Shown piece after piece: positions 1 to 5,011 of a stretch of 5,011 bases of DNA. This DNA is from Candidatus Omnitrophota bacterium (GTDB lineage Bacteria; Omnitrophota; Gorgyraeia; Zapsychrales; Fredricksoniimonadaceae): contig JACPXN010000077.1 of the NCBI GenBank assembly GCA_016196515.1, positions 1-5,011 on the forward strand. Reading direction: 5' to 3'. Each line of letters opens with the position of its first letter. The stretch's first letter is position 1. The translations under genes and the position numbers were made by a program. The notes beneath the pieces were generated by a model. The model saw nothing but the letters and a program-made list of their open reading frames with translations, ran no database searches and was not told the DNA's origin.

Positions 1-3000
1 CAAACCATGGTCCTGGGTGCCGGTATGCCGGATGGCCGTGCCTTTGGGAACGTCAGGTTTGTGCAAGATGTTGGTCAAATCCACCCCTTTGGCCTTCCAA
101 TGGTCAATGGCGTCCCTGGTGTCCAGCATGTCCACGCGGCCGACCAAGTCCTCGAATTTCCGAAAACCCAATTCCGCCATGATCTCGCGCGCTTCCTCGG
201 CGATAAAGTTAAAAAAATTCATCACATATTCCGGCCTGCCTTCGAATTTCTTCCTCAATTCCGGGTCCTGGGTCGCGATACCGACGGAGCAAGTGTTCAA
301 ATGGCATTTGCGTAAAAGGATGCACCCCAGGGTCACCAGCGCGGCCGTGGAAAACCCGAATTCGTCGGCGCCCAGCATGGCCGCGATGACGACGTCCCTG
401 CCGGTCTTCAACTGCCCGTCGGTCTGCACGCGGATGCGGCCGCGCAGATCGTTCATGACCAGAACCTGCTGGGTCTCGGCAATGCCCAATTCCATCGGCA
501 ATCCGCCGTGTTTGATGGACGTTTGCGGAGACGCTCCGGTGCCGCCCTCAAACCCGGAAATGAGCACGTGGTCCGCCTTGCCTTTGGACACGCCGGCGGC
601 AACAGTGCCCACCCCGACCTCGGCGACCAGTTTGACGCTGATCATGGCCTGCGGATTGGCATTTTTAAGGTCATGGATCAGCTGGGCTAAGTCCTCGATG
701 GAATAAATGTCGTGATGCGGCGGCGGGGAGATGAGCCCCACCCCCGGCATCGTGTAGCGTGTCTTGGCGATCTCTTTGGAAACTTTGTGTCCGGGCAATT
801 GGCCGCCCTCGCCGGGCTTGGCACCCTGCGCGATCTTGATCTGCAATTGGTCCGCGTTGACCAGATATTCAATGGTGGCCCCGAAACGGCCCTGCGCCAC
901 CTGCTTGATGCGGCTGCGCTTGCTGTCGCCGTTGGGTTCTTTTTTGAAACGTTCAGGGTCTTCCCCGCCTTCGCCCGTGTTGGAAAAACCGCCCAGACGG
1001 TTCATGGCGATGGCCAGCGTTTCATGCGTCTCTTTGGAAATGGACCCGTAGCTCATGCCCCCGGTCGCGAAACGCTTGACAATGGCTAAGGCCGGTTCAA
1101 CCTCGTCGATGGGAATGGAATGGCCGGCTTTGAATTTCAAAAGCCCGCGGATATTGGCCAGGCCCCTGTTTTGCTCATTGATCGCTTTGGCGTATTGCTT
1201 GAAGATCCTGTAATCGCCGCTTTTGGTCGAATGCTGCAGAAGTGCGATGGTCTGCGGGTTGAGCTGGTGAAATTCCCCTTCCTGGCGCCAGTAATAATCT
1301 CCGCCCTCCTCGAGCATGTGGTCTTCGCCTGGAAAAACAGGATACCCTTGGGCATGGCGTTTCAAAGCCTCTTTAGCAACGGTGGCAATGCCGATGCCGC
1401 CGATCCTCGAGGGGGTCGCGGTGAAATATTTTTCCACCAGGGCGTCCCCCAGCCCCACGGCCTCAAAGATCTGGGCCCCGCAATAGGACTGAATGGTGGA
1501 GATGCCCATCTTGGAAATGATTTTATACAATCCTTTATGGCAGGCCTTGAGGAAATTCTTCTCGGCATCCTTCAAAGCGATCTTTTCCTCAAATTTTTCC
1601 CCGTTGATGAGCGCTTCAATGGTCTCAAAAGCCAGATACGGGTTGACGGCATTGGCCCCGTAACCGATCAGGGCCGCGAAATGGTGCATTTCCCTCGCCT
1701 CGCCGGTCTCGACGACGATGCTGACCCTGGTGCGCGTCCCCTGGCGGATCAAATGATGGTGCAACCCCGCGCAGGCCAACAAAGCCGGTATGGGCACATT
1801 TTTCGCGCTGATCGCCCGGTCGGAAAGGATAAAAATGCTGACGCCCGCGGCCATGCTTTCGTCCGCTTTCGCGAACAAGGCCTCCAGCGCGGCCTCCATG
1901 CCTTTGTCTCCGTCTTCTTTCTTAAAAACAATGGGCAGGGTGGCGCTTTTAAGGTTGCCGGTATTGACATGGGCGATCTTTTCCAACTCTTCGTTGGTCA
2001 AGATCGGCCGCTGGATCCACAGGCGGTGGCAATGGGCCGGTGTCTCGTCGAGCAAATTGCCTTCAGCCCCCAGCATCATGTCCTCGGCCATGATGATCTC
2101 TTCGCGGATGGCGTCGGTGGGCGGGTTGGTGACCTGCGCGAACAATTGTTTAAAATAACTGTACAGCAATTGCGGCCGGTCGGAGAGCACGGCCAAAGGC
2201 GTGTCCGTGCCCATGGACCCTGTGGCCTCTTCCCCCAAAGCCATGGGCATCAAAACTATTTTAATGTCTTCCAGCGTATAGCCGAAGGCGCGCTGGCGCT
2301 CAAGAAGCGTCTTGGTGTTAAGGCCATGGACTTTTTTGGGTTGAGGCAGGGTGCGCAGATCGACGATATTGTCCTTGAGCCATTGTCCGTACGGCTGGCG
2401 GGACGCGGCCTGGTCCTTGATCTCTTTGTCGTCGATGATGCGGCCTTCCCTAGTGTCCACCAAAAACATCTTGCCCGGCTGCAGACGGCCTTTGGTGATG
2501 ATCGTCTCGGCCGCGACGGGCAAAACGCCCGCCTCGGAGGCCATGATGACAAGGTCGTCGCTGGTGACGATATAACGCGACGGACGCAAGCCGTTGCGGT
2601 CCAGGACCGCGCCGACGTAGCGCCCGTCGGAAAACGCGATGGAAGCCGGCCCGTCCCACGGTTCCATCAAACAGGAATGGTATTCGTAGAACGCGCGCTT
2701 TTTGGGGTCCATGTCCTGATGGGCGCTCCACGCTTCCGGGATCATCATCATGACCGCGTGCGGCAAAGAACGGCCGGACAGGACAAGCATCTCCAGCACA
2801 TTGTCAAACGTGGCGGTGTCGGAACCATGCGGCACCACGATGGACAGGACCTTGGCGAGATCGTCGCCGAAAGCCCGGGAAATAAATTGTTTTTCGCGGG
2901 CGTGGATCCAGTTGATGTTGCCGCGCAGCGTATTGATCTCCCCGTTATGGGCGATCATCCGGTAAGGATGCGCCAAAGCCCAGCTGGGGAACGTATTGGT

Positions 3001-3699
3001 CGAATAGCGCGAGTGGATGAGCGCGATGGCCGAGGCCATGAGCGGATCAGCCAGGTCCAGGAAAAAGCGGTCCAGCTGCTCGGACATGAGCTGGCCTTTG
3101 TACACCAGGGTATGGCTGTTCAAACTGCAGAAATAGTAATAATTTTTCTGGGGCAGCGTGGAATAATAGACCTTGTTCCACAGCCGTTTGCGGATGACGT
3201 AGAGTTTGCGGTCAAAATCCTCGGGCCTGGTCTTGCGGCCGCGGGCGATGAACAATTGCTTGAATACCGGCTCGACGGAACGGGCCACGCGACCGATCTT
3301 CGTCGAGTCATGCGGCACTTCACGCCAGCCCAAAAGTTTCTGGCCTTCTTCATGGATGATGTGCTCGGTCCATTCCTCGATGGTGTTGCGGTCTTGGGGG
3401 TTGGGCGGCAAAAAAACAAGCCCGGCGCTGTAATCGCCCGCGGACGGCAAGGCGATGTCTTTTCTGGCCATTTCCTTGCGCAAAAAAGCATCCGGCATCT
3501 GGATCATGATGCCGGCACCGTCCCCGGTTTCGGGATCGCAGCCGCAGGCCCCGCGATGGGTCAGATTTTCCAGGATCTGGATGCCGGAACGGATGATATC
3601 ATGGCTCTTGCGGCCCTTGATATTGACAATAAAACCGACCCCGCAGCTGTCATGCTCGTTTTGCGAATCGTAGAGTCCTTGTTTCGGCGGTAAAGACAT
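1..3699 (-). CDS. gltB: Glutamate synthase large (alpha) subunit, 3' end beyond the window
   Basis: This cytoplasmic enzyme makes two L-glutamate from L-glutamine and 2-oxoglutarate with reductant from its small subunit (GltD), the GOGAT step of ammonium assimilation. I read every codon from the ATG at 3699 to the left edge and found 1233 codons with no stop. The class II glutaminase domain starts with a short 18-residue propeptide before the expected nucleophile Cys19 (DSCGVGF). It continues with HRGACGCDPETGDGAG (about 48-63) and NGEINTLRGN (252-261). The central domain includes IQSYCGAQ around Cys740. The FMN domain shows GGMSYGSIS (880-888), SNTGEGGED (906-914), KPGEGGQLPGHKV (961-973), SPPPHHD (991-997) and GFEGGTGASP (1049-1058). 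The 3Fe-4S cysteines are C1126, C1132 and C1137 (C-x5-C-x4-C). The family is usually about 1500 residues, so roughly the last 270, mainly the C-terminal beta-helix domain, are missing at the edge. An AAAAGG motif lies 8 nt upstream of the ATG. Codon use is strongly biased: only four TTA and no CTA or TCA codons. Identification is very secure. Confidence 0.97.
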   Translation of the reverse strand, partial: MSLPPKQGLYDSQNEHDSCGVGFIVNIKGRKSHDIIRSGIQILENLTHRGACGCDPETGDGAGIMIQMPDAFLRKEMARKDIALPSAGDYSAGLVFLPPNPQDRNTIEEWTEHIIHEEGQKLLGWREVPHDSTKIGRVARSVEPVFKQLFIARGRKTRPEDFDRKLYVIRKRLWNKVYYSTLPQKNYYYFCSLNSHTLVYKGQLMSEQLDRFFLDLADPLMASAIALIHSRYSTNTFPSWALAHPYRMIAHNGEINTLRGNINWIHAREKQFISRAFGDDLAKVLSIVVPHGSDTATFDNVLEMLVLSGRSLPHAVMMMIPEAWSAHQDMDPKKRAFYEYHSCLMEPWDGPASIAFSDGRYVGAVLDRNGLRPSRYIVTSDDLVIMASEAGVLPVAAETIITKGRLQPGKMFLVDTREGRIIDDKEIKDQAASRQPYGQWLKDNIVDLRTLPQPKKVHGLNTKTLLERQRAFGYTLEDIKIVLMPMALGEEATGSMGTDTPLAVLSDRPQLLYSYFKQLFAQVTNPPTDAIREEIIMAEDMMLGAEGNLLDETPAHCHRLWIQRPILTNEELEKIAHVNTGNLKSATLPIVFKKEDGDKGMEAALEALFAKADESMAAGVSIFILSDRAISAKNVPIPALLACAGLHHHLIRQGTRTRVSIVVETGEAREMHHFAALIGYGANAVNPYLAFETIEALINGEKFEEKIALKDAEKNFLKACHKGLYKIISKMGISTIQSYCGAQIFEAVGLGDALVEKYFTATPSRIGGIGIATVAKEALKRHAQGYPVFPGEDHMLEEGGDYYWRQEGEFHQLNPQTIALLQHSTKSGDYRIFKQYAKAINEQNRGLANIRGLLKFKAGHSIPIDEVEPALAIVKRFATGGMSYGSISKETHETLAIAMNRLGGFSNTGEGGEDPERFKKEPNGDSKRSRIKQVAQGRFGATIEYLVNADQLQIKIAQGAKPGEGGQLPGHKVSKEIAKTRYTMPGVGLISPPPHHDIYSIEDLAQLIHDLKNANPQAMISVKLVAEVGVGTVAAGVSKGKADHVLISGFEGGTGASPQTSIKHGGLPMELGIAETQQVLVMNDLRGRIRVQTDGQLKTGRDVVIAAMLGADEFGFSTAALVTLGCILLRKCHLNTCSVGIATQDPELRKKFEGRPEYVMNFFNFIAEEAREIMAELGFRKFEDLVGRVDMLDTRDAIDHWKAKGVDLTNILHKPDVPKGTAIRHTGTQDHGL

Positions 3700-3707
3700 G
3701 CCGGTTA

Positions 3708-3713
3708 CCTTTT
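3708..3713 (-). promoter_or_regulatory. Ribosome binding site of gltB
   Basis: On the minus strand this reads AAAAGG, 8 nt before the ATG at 3699. It supports that start, which also places the catalytic Cys19 after a short propeptide, as is usual for glutamate synthases. Confidence 0.6.
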
Positions 3714-3737
3714 CAGATCCTTCGTCAGTTGGCTCAG

Positions 3738-3757
3738 CCTGCCTGCCGGCAGGCAGG
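3738..3757. repeat. Perfect 20-bp GC-only-rich palindrome in the gltB leader
   Basis: CCTGCCTGCC is followed directly by its own reverse complement, GGCAGGCAGG, with no mismatch and no loop. It lies about 40 bp upstream of the gltB start, inside the predicted 5' untranslated region. No T tract follows on either strand, so it is not a standard intrinsic terminator. I have the impression that palindromes of this kind recur between genes in several uncultured-phylum genomes, which would make it a dispersed genomic repeat. That cannot be tested from one copy. It could also be a protein-binding site or an RNA hairpin. Confidence 0.7.
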
Positions 3758-3760
3758 GAT

Positions 3761-3783
3761 GCTACAAACATCATGTTTGTGGC
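3761..3783. repeat. Imperfect inverted repeat near the predicted gltB transcript start
   Basis: On the plus strand ACAAACAT and ATGTTTGT flank a single C. Two more outer pairs and one G-T wobble pair extend the arms to 11 bp. Because a one-base loop is impossible, a real hairpin would have a loop of 3 to 5 bases. It falls just downstream of the predicted gltB start of transcription, so an operator or a 5'-end hairpin are both possible. There is no U tract to make it a terminator. Confidence 0.5.
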
Positions 3784-3796
3784 ACAAAACCTTTAT

Positions 3797-3824
3797 ATTT
3801 TAACTTTTTTTACCTAAAATACAA
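3797..3824 (-). promoter_or_regulatory. Predicted sigma-70-like promoter of gltB
   Basis: On the minus strand a -35-like TTGTAT (3819-3824) is separated by 16 bp from a -10-like TAAAAT (3797-3802, five of six consensus bases). Transcription would start near 3790 and give a leader of about 90 nt containing both inverted repeats. The -35 box is weak (three of six) and the region is AT-rich, so a chance match is possible. The position, directly between the CRISPR relic and gltB, is what a separately expressed gltB would need. Confidence 0.4.
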
Positions 3825-3875
3825 TTAAAAATCTCGTGGTAGTTTTTAGGGTTAAACACTTTTCGTCTCTGTATA

Positions 3876-3904
3876 CGGCTCATCCCCACGCGCGTGGGGA
3901 ACAT
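3876..3904 (-). CRISPR. Single, solitary type I-E CRISPR repeat (array relic)
   Basis: Read on the minus strand, this 29-nt stretch starts ATGTTCCCCACGCGC and ends GTGGGGATGAGCCG. It closely matches the well-known type I-E repeat (GTGTTCCCC, a short GC stem, GGGGATGAACCG), with an apparent A for the first G and AGCC for AACC. The core CCCCACG-CG-CGTGGGG is a perfect 16-nt palindrome (3884-3899). No second copy lies at the expected 61-nt period on either side, so this is one repeat and not an array. Its orientation relative to the cas1 fragment is that of a normal I-E locus, where the array lies downstream of cas1-cas2 on the same strand. Changes near the 3' end suit a degenerate, leader-distal terminal repeat. 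That it derives from a I-E repeat is near certain; that it is the last one is inference. Confidence 0.88.
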
Positions 3905-4026
3905 ACCACCACAAACGCTCCATCGAGAACGTCGAGGTTGCCCTTCTCGACATACACCAGCGAAACGCGCTCTTTGATGGTAATGGGAGAAAGTCTTGGG
4001 AGCGATGGATTGTTGCCGGTGGTCAT
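3880..4026 (-). pseudogene. cas1: Truncated type I-E cas1 (5' fragment fused to a CRISPR repeat)
   Basis: The frame from ATG 4026 encodes 48 residues. Residues 14-40 match the N-terminal beta-strand domain of type I-E Cas1: PITIKERVSLVYVE, then GNLDVLDGAFVV, against E. coli PIPLKDRVSMIFLQ and GQIDVIDGAFVL as I recall it. After about residue 41 the Cas1 sequence ends abruptly and the next codons are read from the CRISPR repeat (CSPRAWG), with a TGA inside the repeat. I-E Cas1 is normally about 300 residues, and the metal-binding catalytic Glu, His and Asp all lie in the missing part, so no integrase activity is possible. The start lies 6 nt after the stop of the KilA-N gene. I see no clear Shine-Dalgarno, so translation, if any, would be coupled. 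The cas1 match rests on about 27 residues but is supported by the adjoining I-E repeat. Confidence 0.85.
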
Positions 4027-4032
4027 CAGGCG

Positions 4033-4851
4033 TCAATTCTTGTTTTTTTGTTCAATTGTTTTAACTCTCGAGTGTGCGACCAATAATTGCATCTGCGCGA
4101 TGGCGATATCATTGAGCTTTTTCAATCTTTGCGGCTGGTCTCTATCTTCGGAAATAAACAACGCATTCAAATTTTCCAGATTCGACAAACAGATCAGTTG
4201 AGCGATATCGGCATAATCCCGGATATTCCCTTTCTTCCCGGGATTTCGATCCCGCCATTCTTTCGCCGTCATCCCGAACAAAGCCGTATTCAGGACATCC
4301 GCTTCACTGGCATAAATGATGTTTTGCTGCTGTTTCGTCACTTTAGCGGGGATCAAATGTTCCTTGATCGCGTCTGTATGGATCACATAATTAATTTTGG
4401 CTAAATTGCGTTTAATGTCCCAGCCAAGCTGTTTTTGTTCCTGCTCTTTGAGACGTTGGAATTCTTTGAGCAGGTATAGTTTAAACTGTGGCGATACCCA
4501 GGAAGCAAACTCAAAAGCAATATCTTTATGCGCATAAGTTCCCCCATATCTTCCGGCTTTTGCGATAATCCCTCTGGAGTTCGTTTTTTCCACCCATTGT
4601 TTGACCGAAAGAACAAATCTGTTTAATCCTGCCTGACTTTTAATTCCCTCGAATTCGGGGGAATTAAAATATGGGTTATAAATTTCTTCCCAAATCCCCA
4701 AAAACTCGATGGTATTTTTGTTTCGCAGCCATTTCTCGATCAGAGCAAGACCGTTCTCGATATTTCTGACCATATCCGTCAAAGAAATATAATCTTCCTG
4801 ATGTACTGAAAAAATGGTGATTTCCGTACCCTGAACGTCAATCTTGGCCAT
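4033..4851 (-). CDS. KilA-N domain protein
   Basis: This intact 272-residue protein appears to belong to the KilA-N family, a DNA-binding domain common in phages, large DNA viruses and bacterial accessory islands. The N-terminal part (about 15-135) has the family pattern: YISLTDMVRN (21-30), IEKWLRNKNTIEFLGIWE (38-55), then GRYGGTYAHKDIAFEFASWVS (100-120) and SPQFKLYLLKEFQRLKE (about 120-136). A second conserved block follows (180-257): YASEADVLNTALFGMTAKEWR, GNIRDYA and LICLSNLENLNALF, which I have seen C-terminal to KilA-N in bacterial proteins. The tail is Lys/Asn-rich. I chose ATG 4851 because AGGAGG lies 7 nt upstream; the TTG two codons earlier is too close to it. The gene is more AT-rich than gltB. 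It ends 6 nt before the cas1 relic, so the two probably share a transcript. The target and biological role are unknown; regulation or a defence or anti-phage cargo role are possibilities only. Confidence 0.85.
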   Translation of the reverse strand: MAKIDVQGTEITIFSVHQEDYISLTDMVRNIENGLALIEKWLRNKNTIEFLGIWEEIYNPYFNSPEFEGIKSQAGLNRFVLSVKQWVEKTNSRGIIAKAGRYGGTYAHKDIAFEFASWVSPQFKLYLLKEFQRLKEQEQKQLGWDIKRNLAKINYVIHTDAIKEHLIPAKVTKQQQNIIYASEADVLNTALFGMTAKEWRDRNPGKKGNIRDYADIAQLICLSNLENLNALFISEDRDQPQRLKKLNDIAIAQMQLLVAHSRVKTIEQKNKN

Positions 4852-4858
4852 TCGCAAA

Positions 4859-4864
4859 CCTCCT
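4859..4864 (-). promoter_or_regulatory. Strong ribosome binding site of the KilA-N gene
   Basis: On the minus strand this is a perfect AGGAGG, 7 nt before ATG 4851. It decides the start: the upstream in-frame TTG at 4857 would have only one base between itself and the Shine-Dalgarno. Confidence 0.85.
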
Positions 4865-4865
4865 G

Positions 4866-4879
4866 ATATTTAAAACAAT
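4866..4879. repeat. Direct repeat copy 1 (14 nt)
   Basis: ATATTTAAAACAAT on the plus strand, directly upstream of the KilA-N Shine-Dalgarno. It matches the copy at 4942-4955 in 13 of 14 bases. The low complexity means chance is a fair explanation. Confidence 0.35.
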
Positions 4880-4928
4880 TTTCTGGTGCTTATTTTGAAA
4901 CTATCAATCCGGGCTAACTTCTAATTAC

Positions 4929-4940
4929 GGCGAATTCGCC
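4929..4940. repeat. Perfect 12-bp palindrome upstream of the KilA-N gene
   Basis: GGCGAATTCGCC is a perfect palindrome in otherwise AT-rich DNA, about 78 bp upstream of the KilA-N start. It could be an operator for a dimeric regulator; there is no further evidence. Confidence 0.4.
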
Positions 4941-4941
4941 A

Positions 4942-4955
4942 ATATTTAAAATAAT
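4942..4955. repeat. Direct repeat copy 2 (14 nt)
   Basis: ATATTTAAAATAAT on the plus strand differs from the copy at 4866-4879 by one base and lies 76 bp from it. Together with the palindrome between them, the pair could mark a regulatory region, but AT-rich DNA produces such matches by chance. Confidence 0.35.
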
Positions 4956-5011
4956 CATTCATAATTCTCATTCCCATTACATCCGTAGATATCCACGCCC
5001 TTTGACTTCAC

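Larger units (their letters stand above)
4865..5011. other. AT-rich upstream region, probably with the 3' end of an unseen gene
   Basis: No complete gene fits here. On the minus strand all three frames are open from the right edge for a while or start near it. One encodes VKSKGVDIYGCNGNENYE and stops at 4955-4957; another ends EVKGRGYLRM. Either could be the C-terminus of a gene beyond the edge, and neither is recognisable. The region also holds a 12-bp palindrome (4929-4940) and two near-identical 14-nt direct repeats. I found no convincing promoter hexamers for the KilA-N gene. Confidence 0.35.

Noticed and set aside
17..706. Plus-strand open frame of 229 codons
   Set aside because: Shadow of the FMN and iron-sulfur part of gltB in another frame, with low-complexity composition and no known motif.
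1120..3693. Long plus-strand open frame of 857 codons as a gene
   Set aside because: It is antisense to gltB, whose minus-strand translation shows all catalytic and cofactor motifs; the plus-strand product has no recognisable domain.
3827..3847. Possible terminator for the cas1 remnant between A and T runs
   Set aside because: Only the A5 and T5 runs pair; there is no GC-rich stem, and the segment overlaps the start of the gltB promoter region.
3884..3899. GC-rich stem of the repeat as an intrinsic terminator
   Set aside because: No U tract follows on either strand, and the full 29-nt match to I-E repeats explains the palindrome.
3905..4026. The cas1-like stretch as a CRISPR spacer captured from a cas gene
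   Set aside because: It is about 120 nt, far longer than the 32-33 nt I-E spacer, begins with a start codon in frame, and has no second repeat at its other end.
3800..4036. Minus-strand 78-codon frame starting TTG at 4036
   Set aside because: It reads the cas1 fragment and the repeat in a different frame; the Cas1-like sequence is in the frame starting at 4026, and this one has no recognisable content.
3836..4201. Plus-strand 121-codon frame crossing the repeat and the KilA-N 3' end
   Set aside because: It is antisense to two recognised features and contains the usual spurious peptide translated from I-E repeats (HPHARGEH).

Overview
The window looks like a piece of an uncultured Gram-negative-type bacterial genome, probably a metagenomic contig. 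The left three quarters is GC-rich and the right quarter is visibly more AT-rich. The GltB N-terminus (QGLY...EHDSCGVGF, then HRGACGCDPETGDGAG) and a GC-rich intergenic palindrome of a kind I associate with candidate-phylum genomes make a PVC/Omnitrophota-like lineage possible. That placement is a low-confidence inference.

Layout, left to right. Positions 1-3699 hold the first 1233 codons of a glutamate synthase large subunit (gltB), read on the minus strand without a stop and running off the left edge. It is easy to miss because it has no stop codon inside the window, while a long open frame on the plus strand lies exactly antisense to it. Positions 3700 to about 3830 hold the gltB ribosome binding site, two inverted repeats in the leader and a plausible sigma-70 promoter.

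Positions 3876-4026, also minus strand, hold the most interesting part. The first about 41 codons of a type I-E cas1 run straight into a single 29-nt type I-E CRISPR repeat in the normal array orientation, and the fused frame stops inside that repeat. The simplest reading is a relic of a type I-E adaptation module and array: the rest of cas1, cas2, the leader and all other repeats have been deleted, leaving the cas1 start and what is probably the last, leader-distal repeat.

Six bases upstream of the cas1 start, on the same strand, ends an intact 272-residue KilA-N domain protein (4033-4851) with a strong Shine-Dalgarno. It occupies the place where cas6e would usually sit. Positions 4865-5011 are short and AT-rich, and probably include the 3' end of an unseen minus-strand gene.

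All genes read on the minus strand. gltB seems to have its own promoter and is metabolic (ammonium assimilation, expected partner gltD off the left edge). The KilA-N gene and the cas1 remnant look like one transcription unit left over from, or inserted into, a defence locus next to gltB.
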